Source of the DNA: an uncultured Prevotella sp.
Lineage (GTDB): Bacteria; Bacteroidota; Bacteroidia; Bacteroidales; Bacteroidaceae
Assembly (NCBI GenBank): GCA_900314995.1
Contig: OMXK01000017.1
Location: forward strand, 1-55,530
Reading direction: 5' to 3'
DNA: 55,530 nt
The notes beneath the pieces were generated by a model. That model did not search any database. It worked only from the letters and a program-made list of their open reading frames with translations, and was not told the DNA's origin. A program made the position numbers and the translations under genes. Every line of letters starts with the position of its first letter. Position 1 is the stretch's first letter. Positions 8,304 through 16,452 of the stretch are shown one piece after another.

Positions 8304-10304
8304 TTATTCATTAAAGACCTTGGTCTTGTCCTCAATGGTCACTGTGCCACATTTGCCACCGGCACCAGAGCCGATATGATTATCACACTCTGAACCGGCG
8401 ATGGCTACTACTTCTTTTACAGTGTTCTTGATGACGATATTGCCGCACTCACCGTCCTGACCACTGCCGATACCTGCAGCCTGGTCTCCACCTTGAGCCT
8501 TGATATTACCGCCATTGATGGTGATGTCACCACACGGAGAAAACATCTCGCTGCCGATACCAGCTCCAAATTGGCCACCATAGGCCTCAATCGTACCGTT
8601 ATTGATGACGATATGACCATTACCACCGATGCCGGCACCTTCCTGACCGCCGATAACGTAAAGTTCTCCTTCACCGTCGATGGTCAGCGTCTTACCACTT
8701 TTGGTCTTAATGGCACTGCCATAACGTTCTTCGCAATCAAAGATATTGGTTGTTCCCTTCGAGAGGATGATTTTGGCATCACCCTGACAGATAATGGCAT
8801 CCAGTGCACCGGCACTCTCCAGTGTGATCGTTGCACCGTCAGGGATAATCAGCGCATGCTCGGAGATACCTGTCAGGATTTCACCGTCCTTCACCGTGTA
8901 GTCAGCTTCTACCTTGTCGAGATCGGTGCTTGTGGGCAGGTCTTTGTTCCACTCGTCGGCATATTTCTTCAGGCTGTTATCTGTCAGAGCCATTGCGTTG
9001 AGCAACATCAGACTGCTCTTAAATGTGAACTCTTTTCTAAGGCTGTTCACCAGGGCTGCATCCTTCAGCGTAGCATCGGTGGTCATCAGTCGGTAATTTC
9101 TCCAGATGAGGATAGGGTCTTTCTTCGTGAAGCGGTAGTCCTCAAGCAAGAAAAGCTTGTCCTGACCACTGCCCTGCTCCAGTTTGTCGAAGGCAGCCTG
9201 GATATTATCAAATGTAGGCTCCTTGTCGCCAAGTTCCTTCATCACAGGAGGCATGAAGAGAATGCAGTAGGCCAGACTGGCTTCCATTGCTTTCTGAGAA
9301 TCAACATAGTCGAACACAGTCTTCAGATAGTCCTCATACTCGGCATTGCCGATATAGTCCTTCAGCATTGGGCACAGATAGCCGAGCACACCGTACTTCA
9401 CATTGTACTGATAGGTGCGGAAAGCACACTTGTCGCAGAATCCCTTTATCACCACATAGCGACGGAGCGAAGGCTTGATGGCATCTACCTTTGTCAGATT
9501 GGCCTCAATGGCCTTGGCTGTATTCTCCTCGATGGTAAACTCGTAGCGGGCAGCAAAGCGCACGGCACGCAGCATCGACTGCGGATCGATCGTAAAGGCC
9601 AGGTTCGGCTCAACGGGAGTGCGAATAATCTTCTCGCGGATGTCGCGAAGACCACCGTGATAGTCGATGATATCGCCTGTTTTGTAGTCATAGTAAACGG
9701 CATTAATGGTCAGGTCGCGTCCATAAGAGTCGTCAATCAGATTCTTACTGTAAGTCTGACCAAAGTATGGACTCTCGGGAACGCCTGGCTGACCCTTCAA
9801 ACGGATGTCCATAGCCTGATAGGGCACCATGTCGGTACGTATGCCACCCTCATGCTCAGCCTGAGCAATAGTTAGATTGCCAGCCTGCGTCTTGTGGGAA
9901 TTGGGCACAATGGCTATCAGTTCGTCGGGTGTAGCATCGGTAGAGAAGTCCACGTCGTGGAGTTCCTTGCCCATCACACCGTCGCGCACGGCACCACCGT
10001 TGACGAATGCCGTATGGCCTGCCTTGATCACATAGTCCATTGCCTCCATGTCGGCTGCGGGTATCTTGATCATGCCTTTCGGATAGAGCGAAGCGGGGAT
10101 TACAAGCTCGGCATAGCCGTTGGCCTTCACTTTCTCATAGTTCTCGTCAATCATCTTATTGACGGTCTCATTGTAAAACTCAGTAATAACTTCTTCCTGA
10201 GGTCCAACAGGGTCAACAGCATTGTCTTCTGTAGTACAAGCAGTAACCAGGCTCATGCTCACCAAGAGCAGCCAGACATTGAAAAACTTAGAATACTTTT
10301 TCAT
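8304..10304 (-). CDS. Lipoprotein with CCA-adding nucleotidyltransferase fold plus Gly-rich repeat domain (copy 2)
   Basis: A 666-residue predicted lipoprotein (MKKYSKFFNVWLLLVSMSLVTAC, lipobox Cys23). Residues ~40-300 carry the class II nucleotidyltransferase motifs: NGGAVRD at 102-108, DVD at 117-119, YGRDLTINAVYYD near 195, and DPQSMLRAVRFAARYEF near 240, as in cytoplasmic tRNA CCA-adding enzymes. A helical region of ~150 residues follows. The last ~180 residues form an unusual repeat domain with recurring GAGIGG, GAGIGSE, AAGIGSG and IGSGAGGKCG units separated by short strands (ITINGGNIKAQGG, IVINNGTIEAYGG), suggesting a right-handed beta-solenoid. Known relatives act on tRNA in the cytoplasm; the signal peptide makes that role unlikely here. 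Located 41 bp upstream of copy 1, so probably cotranscribed. Substrate unknown. Confidence 0.82.
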   Translation of the reverse strand: MKKYSKFFNVWLLLVSMSLVTACTTEDNAVDPVGPQEEVITEFYNETVNKMIDENYEKVKANGYAELVIPASLYPKGMIKIPAADMEAMDYVIKAGHTAFVNGGAVRDGVMGKELHDVDFSTDATPDELIAIVPNSHKTQAGNLTIAQAEHEGGIRTDMVPYQAMDIRLKGQPGVPESPYFGQTYSKNLIDDSYGRDLTINAVYYDYKTGDIIDYHGGLRDIREKIIRTPVEPNLAFTIDPQSMLRAVRFAARYEFTIEENTAKAIEANLTKVDAIKPSLRRYVVIKGFCDKCAFRTYQYNVKYGVLGYLCPMLKDYIGNAEYEDYLKTVFDYVDSQKAMEASLAYCILFMPPVMKELGDKEPTFDNIQAAFDKLEQGSGQDKLFLLEDYRFTKKDPILIWRNYRLMTTDATLKDAALVNSLRKEFTFKSSLMLLNAMALTDNSLKKYADEWNKDLPTSTDLDKVEADYTVKDGEILTGISEHALIIPDGATITLESAGALDAIICQGDAKIILSKGTTNIFDCEERYGSAIKTKSGKTLTIDGEGELYVIGGQEGAGIGGNGHIVINNGTIEAYGGQFGAGIGSEMFSPCGDITINGGNIKAQGGDQAAGIGSGQDGECGNIVIKNTVKEVVAIAGSECDNHIGSGAGGKCGTVTIEDKTKVFNE

Positions 10305-10369
10305 AATTAAATTGTCATATTAGTTAATAAATATGTTTGCTGTCACAAGGCATTTTCAAATGGGTGGAC

Positions 10370-11896
10370 TCACTCCCACTCGATAGTTGCAGGCGGTTTC
10401 GACGAGATGTCGTAACAGACGCGATTCACACCACGCACCTTATTTATAATCTCATTGGATATCTTCGCCATGAAGTCGTAGGGCAGATGGGCCCAGTCAG
10501 CCGTCATCGCATCGGTAGAGGTCACGGCGCGCAGAGCCACAGGATGCTCATAGGTACGCTCATCACCCATCACCCCGACACTTCTTACCGTACTCAACAA
10601 TACGACACCTGCCTGCCACACCTGATCGTAAAGGCCCCACTCACGCAGACCGCGGATATAGATGTCATCGGCATCCTGAAGGATACGCACCTTTTCGGGC
10701 GTGATGTCACCGAGGATACGCACAGCCAAGCCCGGCCCCGGGAACGGATGACGGGTGATCAGATGCTCGGGCATACCCAACTGACGGCCTACGCGGCGAA
10801 CTTCGTCCTTGAAAAGCCACTTCAGCGGTTCACAGAGCTGCTGGTTCATCTCCTTCGGCAGTCCACCTACATTATGATGACTCTTGATCACCTTACCCGT
10901 AATATTCAGACTCTCTATGCGGTCTGGGTAGATGGTACCCTGAGCTAGCCACTTCGCGTCGGTAATCTTCTTCGCCTCAGCATTGAACACCTCCACGAAG
11001 TCACGACCGATAATCTTGCGCTTCTGTTCCGGATCGGAGACACCTGACAGATCGCCGAAGAACTTTTCTGATGCATCGACACCGATCACGTTCAGGCCGA
11101 GCACCTTGTAATCCTCCATCACCTGCCGGAACTCGTTCTTACGCAGCATACCGTGATCCACGAAGATACAAGTCAGGTTCTTACCAATGGCACGGTTCAG
11201 CAACACGGCTGCCACCGAAGAATCCACACCGCCGGAAAGTCCCAGTATTACCCGATCCTGTCCGAGTTGTGCCTTCAGCTCAGCTACTGTGGAATCCACG
11301 AAGGAAGCAGCACTCCACGACTGTCGACTGCCACAGATATCAACCACAAAATTCTTCAGCAATTGCTTTCCCTGCAAGGTATGGAACACCTCCGGGTGGA
11401 ACTGCACAGCCCATACAGGCTGGGTGGTAGAGGCAAAAGCCGCATTCACTACATCGGCAGTCGAGCCGATTACCTTGAAATCATCGGGGATGGCCGTGAT
11501 GGTGTCACCGTGGCTCATCCACACCTGCGACTGCTGCTCGAAATGCTTGAAGAGCAGGTTGGAGGTATCCACCGTCTGGAGGTTTGCCCGACCGTACTCC
11601 CGACTGTCGGCCTTCTCCACCTTACCGCCAAGGGTATGAGAGATGAACTGTGCGCCATAGCAGATGCCTAGCACGGGAATCTTCCCGATGAACTGGTTCA
11701 GATCCACTTTAAAGGCCTCAGGATCGTGCACTGAATAGGGTGAACCACTCAGGATGACGCCGATTACCGTCGGGTCATCCTTTGGAAATTTGTTGTATGG
11801 CAGTATCTCGCAGAAGGTATCCAACTCACGTACGCGACGACCAATCAGCTGAGTCGTCTGTGAGCCGAAATCCAAAATAATGATCTTCTGTGTCAT
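10370..11896 (-). CDS. guaA: GMP synthase (glutamine-hydrolysing)
   Basis: A 508-residue GuaA converting XMP, ATP and glutamine to GMP. The N-terminal class I glutamine amidotransferase domain has the nucleophile region [15 protein letters not shown], and the ATP-pyrophosphatase domain has the PP-loop [15 protein letters not shown]. The C-terminal dimerisation domain ends in [17 protein letters not shown], the standard GuaA terminus. Length is as expected for the family. It starts 5 bp after the stop of the MurU-like gene, so the two are almost certainly cotranscribed. The cytoplasmic enzyme is unremarkable except that it separates exported nucleotidyltransferase copies 1/2 from copy 3. Confidence 0.97.
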   Translation of the reverse strand: MTQKIIILDFGSQTTQLIGRRVRELDTFCEILPYNKFPKDDPTVIGVILSGSPYSVHDPEAFKVDLNQFIGKIPVLGICYGAQFISHTLGGKVEKADSREYGRANLQTVDTSNLLFKHFEQQSQVWMSHGDTITAIPDDFKVIGSTADVVNAAFASTTQPVWAVQFHPEVFHTLQGKQLLKNFVVDICGSRQSWSAASFVDSTVAELKAQLGQDRVILGLSGGVDSSVAAVLLNRAIGKNLTCIFVDHGMLRKNEFRQVMEDYKVLGLNVIGVDASEKFFGDLSGVSDPEQKRKIIGRDFVEVFNAEAKKITDAKWLAQGTIYPDRIESLNITGKVIKSHHNVGGLPKEMNQQLCEPLKWLFKDEVRRVGRQLGMPEHLITRHPFPGPGLAVRILGDITPEKVRILQDADDIYIRGLREWGLYDQVWQAGVVLLSTVRSVGVMGDERTYEHPVALRAVTSTDAMTADWAHLPYDFMAKISNEIINKVRGVNRVCYDISSKPPATIEWE

Positions 11897-11901
11897 GTAG
11901 T

Positions 11902-12600
11902 CTATAATTGTTTGAGAAATAATTCTGCTTGTTCGAGCGTGTCGAGTTTACCTACATCGAGCAGCTGGAGATTGCATGCCTCATACCCGCGGATTAGCTG
12001 TTGGTTACAGACCCTCAGATAAAAGTCCATGATCGGGAAACATTGTGGCCAATCCTCCAGCATGGAAAACATCGACGGTCCCAGCACATGGATACCCGAA
12101 AATGCGAGCGAGCGTCCCTCACGGCCCTTCACCTCGCCCGTCTCGATGTTCTTCCAACCCACGAGTCGCATCGCATGGTCAAACTGCAGATAGCGCTTCG
12201 TCTTCCGCTCACTCACCACTAGCAGCGATTCGTCTTCGGGCAGTACCGTCAGATCCAGATTGCTCAGGATATCCACGTTATGGATCAAGATGGGCGACGA
12301 CTGATCAAACAGCGGCAATGCCTTCCGAATACCCCCACCCGTTTCCAGCAGTCCGCCCGTCTCGTCCGATATACGGATGTCAAGGCCAAAGTTGCCATTG
12401 GCAGCGAGGTAGTCCACGATCTGCTGGGCGAAATGATGCACGTTAACCACGATGCGTTCGTAGCCCGCCGCTTTCAGTTTCATGATTACGTGCCATATCA
12501 AAGGCATTCCCCCGACTGTCACCAAGGCCTTGGGCATGGTATCAGTCAAGGGTTTCAGACGGGTACCTAGTCCCGCCGCAAAGATCATTGCCTGTCTCAT
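11902..12600 (-). CDS. MurU-like sugar-1-phosphate nucleotidyltransferase
   Basis: A 232-residue NTP_transferase-family protein with the nucleotide-binding signature [21 protein letters not shown] at the N-terminus, [13 protein letters not shown], and a catalytic-site VDILSNLDL. Length and motifs match MurU, which makes UDP-MurNAc from MurNAc-1-phosphate in peptidoglycan recycling, though glucose- or mannose-1-phosphate enzymes of the same family are close alternatives. A MurNAc/GlcNAc 1-kinase (AmgK)-like domain, the usual partner, is encoded at 27197-28747, about 15 kb away on the same strand, which favours the MurU reading. It is the first gene of a short operon with guaA, with a promoter at 12630-12660. 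Confidence 0.78.
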   Translation of the reverse strand: MRQAMIFAAGLGTRLKPLTDTMPKALVTVGGMPLIWHVIMKLKAAGYERIVVNVHHFAQQIVDYLAANGNFGLDIRISDETGGLLETGGGIRKALPLFDQSSPILIHNVDILSNLDLTVLPEDESLLVVSERKTKRYLQFDHAMRLVGWKNIETGEVKGREGRSLAFSGIHVLGPSMFSMLEDWPQCFPIMDFYLRVCNQQLIRGYEACNLQLLDVGKLDTLEQAELFLKQL

Positions 12601-12629
12601 TTGCGCGCCCGAAACACCTGTTTTGGCTG

Positions 12630-12660
12630 CAAAATTACAAATAAATCAGGAAACGGCCAA
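12630..12660 (-). promoter_or_regulatory. Promoter for murU-like gene and guaA
   Basis: Minus strand: TAATTTTG at 12637-12630 with a TTG at 12660-12658, spacing 20 bp, matching the Bacteroidota -7/-33 pattern; 30 bp before the ATG at 12600. Confidence 0.55.
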
Positions 12661-12676
12661 TTTTTCTTCAAAAAAA

Positions 12677-13504
12677 TTAACGAATTGCCACTTTCTTAGC
12701 CTTTGCAGCCTGTTTTGCAGCTTCCTTGGCACGCTTGGCAGCAGCCTTCTGGTAGGCCTTGATTTCCACGATGGTAGCCAGACCAGCCTTCACACGGTAT
12801 TCCTCACGGGCTCTGCGCATCTGCTCCAGGAAACGCTCGCTGGTATGCAGACGGGCATAGGCAGCGCTGGCAGCCAGACGGGCTGCATTCACGTCGCTCT
12901 GCCAGTGGGCACCGACAATCATACGGCTGTCGCCATACATATAGCCACGTGCCAGCAGGGTATCAGCACGGTCGGGATTGATCTCCGACAACAGCAGGGC
13001 CGAACTCCAGCCGAGCAGCGTGTGACCTGAGGGATACGATCCGTTCTTGCTAAGTGAAGGCTCATCTGCCGGTGTCAGCGTCTGCTCATGGAAACGCATG
13101 AAGGGGCGCTTACGCATATAATACTTCTTTGGATAGGTACAGATACTGTCGCAGGTGGCAGTTCCCTCACGGAGCACCTTGTAGATCTCCGGTGTCTCTT
13201 CCTTCGAAATCTGCATACCGAAAGGCTCGCTGAACTCACGGATGATGCAGTCCAGACCATACACGGCATCACGGATAGCAATGTCGGCACGCTCCTTGCA
13301 GTTACGCATCTGCTTACCCCACATATACTGCATAATGTCGAATGCGAATGCCGGTCCGATGGTATCGGGAGGAGCCGGACACCACTTCAGCATGTCGGGC
13401 ATTTCTTTAGTAGTAAAATACGCATCAACGGGAGTCGGATCCGACTGCGCCTTCACACTCACTGCTGCCATCACAAGGGCAGCCATCATCAATAGCTTTT
13501 TCAT
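12677..13504 (-). CDS. Exported PAP2-superfamily acid phosphatase (class A, PhoN-like)
   Basis: A 275-residue protein with a cleavable signal peptide (MKKLLMMAALVMAAVSVKAQ). All three vanadium-haloperoxidase/PAP2 phosphatase motifs are present: KKYYMRKRPF (KX6RP), PSGHTLLGW (PSGH, catalytic His) and SRMIVGAHWQSD (SRX5HX3D). The segment before the first motif is like class A non-specific acid phosphatases, which dephosphorylate periplasmic phosphomonoesters. The last ~27 residues are a Lys/Ala-rich helix (YQKAAAKRAKEAAKQAAKAKK), an unusual cationic tail that might bind an anionic surface or polymer. It lies 26 bp downstream of the porin-like gene and is probably cotranscribed with it, suggesting release and uptake of phosphate. 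Confidence 0.88.
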   Translation of the reverse strand: MKKLLMMAALVMAAVSVKAQSDPTPVDAYFTTKEMPDMLKWCPAPPDTIGPAFAFDIMQYMWGKQMRNCKERADIAIRDAVYGLDCIIREFSEPFGMQISKEETPEIYKVLREGTATCDSICTYPKKYYMRKRPFMRFHEQTLTPADEPSLSKNGSYPSGHTLLGWSSALLLSEINPDRADTLLARGYMYGDSRMIVGAHWQSDVNAARLAASAAYARLHTSERFLEQMRRAREEYRVKAGLATIVEIKAYQKAAAKRAKEAAKQAAKAKKVAIR

Positions 13505-13530
13505 TGTCGATAAATTATTAAATTAGTAAA

Positions 13531-14679
13531 TTAGAATTTCACTTGCAATCGGGTCTCGAGCGCATATAGCTCATTGTTTTCGAATCCAGCACGGTTTGTC
13601 ACTCTTGTATATGATGCGCGCACACGCCAAATCATATATTTATTAATATAATAGTCGTAACCCAGTGTCCAGTCATTAAGGTAACCGCCATAGATGCCTG
13701 CCCGGTAGTCTGAAAGCGAGGTATAGTTATACTGTAGAACGAGTTCCATGAAACCTGGATCTGGCGTGTCGATACCACCGTCGTTCATCGTGTACACGTA
13801 ACCATTACCCTTAAGCAGTCCGCGCAGCGTGACGTATGCACCGCTACCATTAAACGCACTCAGGTCGTTGCGCCGAGTCACCTTATTAAGGAAATACTGT
13901 CCAACGGCAGCAAAGCGCCCCTTCGAGAAGAGCACTTCAGGAGAGAACTTGTACATCGTCTTGGCTTCGTCGATCATAGCCTGCTGTGCCTTGATCTTAG
14001 CCACACGTGTAGGCCAATTGGCTGCCAGTGTGAATTGCTTATGGTTCAGCTCTTCCTTACTGTTGTAACGGGCTCCCTCGATGCCGCCGCTGATACCTAC
14101 GTGGAAGATGTTGCCACGCTCCGTATGCGGATGCCACACCAGTCGCGTCAAGGCACCGATACCCTCACTGCCAGTCACGTCGGTTGTCTGCTTCATGGCA
14201 TCAGTTTCCACTACGGCACTCACCGTAGCCAAGAAGTCCTTCGTCTTATGCTCATACATCAGACCAATCATACGGTCATTGTTGAAAGCAGCGTTACTCT
14301 GAGGCTCCTCCATCGTCTCCTTGAACGAAGAGCTGGTGCAGCTCTGGTAACCATACTGGTGGATGAAGTAACCGCCACGAAGGAAATTCTTCTGGTCAAA
14401 GGTATACTGAAGCCACACGTCCTTCATACCTATTTTACCATAGGCATAACCCATATCAACTTTGGCCTTCCATTTCCCATAAGTGAATCCTACACCGACA
14501 CGCACGTCGGGAATACCTACGCCGCTCTTCAGCTCATCTTTCTGATTCTGCGAACTCAGATAGGCAGCATCGAATAAGATACGTCCCGATGGTTTAACTT
14601 CCAGTTTGGGAGCATCCTGAGCCTGCATAAACGAGGCCATCATCAGCCCCATGACCATCATTGTCAAAAGTTTCTTCAT
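13531..14679 (-). CDS. Porin-like outer-membrane beta-barrel protein
   Basis: A 382-residue protein with a signal peptide (MKKLLTMMVMGLMMASFMQAQ), alternating amphipathic strands rich in Tyr, Trp and Gly, and a C-terminal strand ending in Phe (ALETRLQVKF), the BAM recognition pattern. The arrangement (a PSGRILFDAAY start, strands such as WKAKVDMGYAYGKIGMKDVWLQY, then RGGYFIHQYG) is like the phosphate-selective porin O/P family, which is why a phosphate or anion channel is suggested; this is a by-eye comparison. It is cotranscribed with the acid phosphatase downstream. The start at 14679 is chosen over a GTG at 14703 because the latter lies in the -7 element. Confidence 0.7.
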   Translation of the reverse strand: MKKLLTMMVMGLMMASFMQAQDAPKLEVKPSGRILFDAAYLSSQNQKDELKSGVGIPDVRVGVGFTYGKWKAKVDMGYAYGKIGMKDVWLQYTFDQKNFLRGGYFIHQYGYQSCTSSSFKETMEEPQSNAAFNNDRMIGLMYEHKTKDFLATVSAVVETDAMKQTTDVTGSEGIGALTRLVWHPHTERGNIFHVGISGGIEGARYNSKEELNHKQFTLAANWPTRVAKIKAQQAMIDEAKTMYKFSPEVLFSKGRFAAVGQYFLNKVTRRNDLSAFNGSGAYVTLRGLLKGNGYVYTMNDGGIDTPDPGFMELVLQYNYTSLSDYRAGIYGGYLNDWTLGYDYYINKYMIWRVRASYTRVTNRAGFENNELYALETRLQVKF

Positions 14680-14702
14680 AACATTATAGTTAATTGGTAA
14701 CA

Positions 14703-14710
14703 CAAAGTTA
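14703..14710 (-). promoter_or_regulatory. Predicted -7 element for the porin-phosphatase operon
   Basis: Minus strand TAACTTTG, an exact TAnnTTTG match 23 bp before the porin ATG. No convincing -33 box at standard spacing. Confidence 0.45.
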
Positions 14711-14797
14711 GTTAAATTTTTCTTAATTTAAAAACTTTCCGGCAAAACATTAACATTAATTAAGCGTTTACTCGTCGCAAGAAAAATCATCCTTTTC

Positions 14798-14828
14798 TTG
14801 TATATTTCCTAAAAAAGGTGTAATTTTG
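14798..14828 (+). promoter_or_regulatory. Promoter of the SpoIIE-type phosphatase gene
   Basis: TTG at 14798-14800 and TAATTTTG at 14821-14828, spacing 20 bp, 19 bp before the ATG at 14848. Good match to the Bacteroidota consensus. Confidence 0.6.
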
Positions 14829-14847
14829 CCCCAAAAATCAGAATAAT

Positions 14848-16368
14848 ATGAACCATTTATCCATTAAGAAGTTTATCCAGAAGTCAAGAACCGGCATCAT
14901 TGTCATTGTGGTTGCTGCAGCTCTGGCTCAGGTTTTAAACATCGGGCAGTACATCTATACCCGTTATGCAGTTAAGAAGCATGCGATGCAGCAAGCCTAC
15001 GATGACCAGAAAGAAATTCAACGTGTACTAGGCATTAAGACGAGGGTTGAAACAGCTGTCGAGAATGCAATGGGCGATGTGCTCATCAGCCTTCAGGAAC
15101 CCGAGAAATTCTATGGCATTGTCTCACGTATGGTATCCCGCAATCCCGACATTGTGGCCAGTACCATCGCCATGCGCCCGGGCTATTATCCACAGAAGGA
15201 TAGCCTTTACGCTCCCATCGCCTTCAACCGTTCGAAAAAGGCCGACATACAGCCTACTACCAAACTGCTTGCCTACGACTACACTCAGCAGGATTGGTTC
15301 AAAGAGTCGTTCAACAACGACACAGCCCGCTGGAGTGAAGTATATACTGACACAGAAGGCTCAGGTATGAGCGTATTCACCTACAGCAAGCCTATCCACA
15401 ATAGTCAGGGAAAAGTGATTGGCGTACTGACTGGCGACGTGTTTTTCAAAGATTTGTCACCCGAGAAAGAAGTCTCCTACAGCGCCATTGATACTGTCAA
15501 CGTCATTGGCTTCCTCATCCAGTTAATCGGCCTGTTGCTCATCGTCTGGATAGTATGGCGCTATGCAAAGAAGTTCCGCGAGGTGAACCGTCTGGTCATG
15601 GAACAGGAACTGATGAGCAAGGAGCTGCAGATTGCCAGCGACATCCAGACAGCCATGCTGCCCACCACCTCTAATGAGGAGAACACCCAGCACCACGTTC
15701 AGATCGAGAAGCTTTTGCTCTCAGCCCCCGATGTAGGTGCCGACTTCTACGACTACTTCTATTCTGGTCATAACATTATTCTGTGTATTGGTGACGTGCC
15801 AGGCAGCAATGTCATGGCCTCTCTGATGATGTCCATCACCCGCAGCGTATTCCGCACAGCTGCAACCATACTTTGCGAAAAGAGTGAAAAGCCCTCGCCG
15901 GCAGAGATTGTCTCAGAGATGAACCACTCCATATGCGCCATCAACCACAATCAGATGTTCTCTACCCTCTTCGTAGGTGTGTTGAACCTCGACAATGCCT
16001 GCTTCACCTACTGCAATGCCGGTAACCCATCCCCCGTCGTTCTCGATGCCTCTAACGGTGCCAAGCTCCTTGACACGATACCGAACATCCCCATCGGCGT
16101 GATGGATGATTACGAATACGAAGAGCAGCAGATAACCCTCACCGATAAGTTCACCCTCTTCCTGTATAACGACGGTGTCTACGAGACAGAGAACATCCAT
16201 CACGAGGCATTCGGCCAGAAGCGCATGTTAACACGTCTCAACAGTTCAGCCCGCATGAGCGAAGAACCTAAAAAGGTACTTGCCAAGATGCGGGAAGTCT
16301 TGGAGAGCCACCGCGGCACAGCCCCACAGAGCGACGACGTCATGATGCTCGCCCTGAGAATCGACTAG
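14848..16368 (+). CDS. Membrane-anchored sensor with SpoIIE/PP2C-type serine phosphatase domain
   Basis: A 506-residue protein: a transmembrane helix near residues 17-36, an extracytoplasmic sensor of ~175 residues with Cache-like features (VASTIAMRPGYYPQ, WFKESF, GKVIGVLTGDVFFKDL), a second transmembrane helix near 220-240, a short coiled-coil linker, and a C-terminal PP2C/SpoIIE phosphatase domain. Metal-site motifs are GADFYDYF and IGDVPGSNVMASLMM, and the C-terminal Asp motif is QSDDVMMLAL. Such proteins usually control an anti-sigma antagonist by dephosphorylation; no anti-sigma or STAS partner gene is in the window, so the target must be elsewhere. Transcribed alone from its own promoter, opposite to all neighbouring genes. 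A canonical phosphatase has GDVSGKG where this has GDVPGSN. Confidence 0.87.
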   Translation: MNHLSIKKFIQKSRTGIIVIVVAAALAQVLNIGQYIYTRYAVKKHAMQQAYDDQKEIQRVLGIKTRVETAVENAMGDVLISLQEPEKFYGIVSRMVSRNPDIVASTIAMRPGYYPQKDSLYAPIAFNRSKKADIQPTTKLLAYDYTQQDWFKESFNNDTARWSEVYTDTEGSGMSVFTYSKPIHNSQGKVIGVLTGDVFFKDLSPEKEVSYSAIDTVNVIGFLIQLIGLLLIVWIVWRYAKKFREVNRLVMEQELMSKELQIASDIQTAMLPTTSNEENTQHHVQIEKLLLSAPDVGADFYDYFYSGHNIILCIGDVPGSNVMASLMMSITRSVFRTAATILCEKSEKPSPAEIVSEMNHSICAINHNQMFSTLFVGVLNLDNACFTYCNAGNPSPVVLDASNGAKLLDTIPNIPIGVMDDYEYEEQQITLTDKFTLFLYNDGVYETENIHHEAFGQKRMLTRLNSSARMSEEPKKVLAKMREVLESHRGTAPQSDDVMMLALRID

Positions 16369-16399
16369 GCGTCCACTTTGCGCCTAGAAACCAGCTCAT

Positions 16400-16435
16400 A
16401 ACAATAATCCCCACCGATTGGCGGGGATTATTGTT
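16400..16435. terminator. Bidirectional terminator between convergent genes
   Basis: A perfect 13-bp stem (16400-16412 with 16423-16435) with a 10-nt loop, A-rich on one side and T-rich on the other. It separates the SpoIIE-type gene (+) from nucleotidyltransferase copy 3 (-) and can serve both. Confidence 0.85.
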
Positions 16436-16452
16436 TACTATTATTGTCAATA

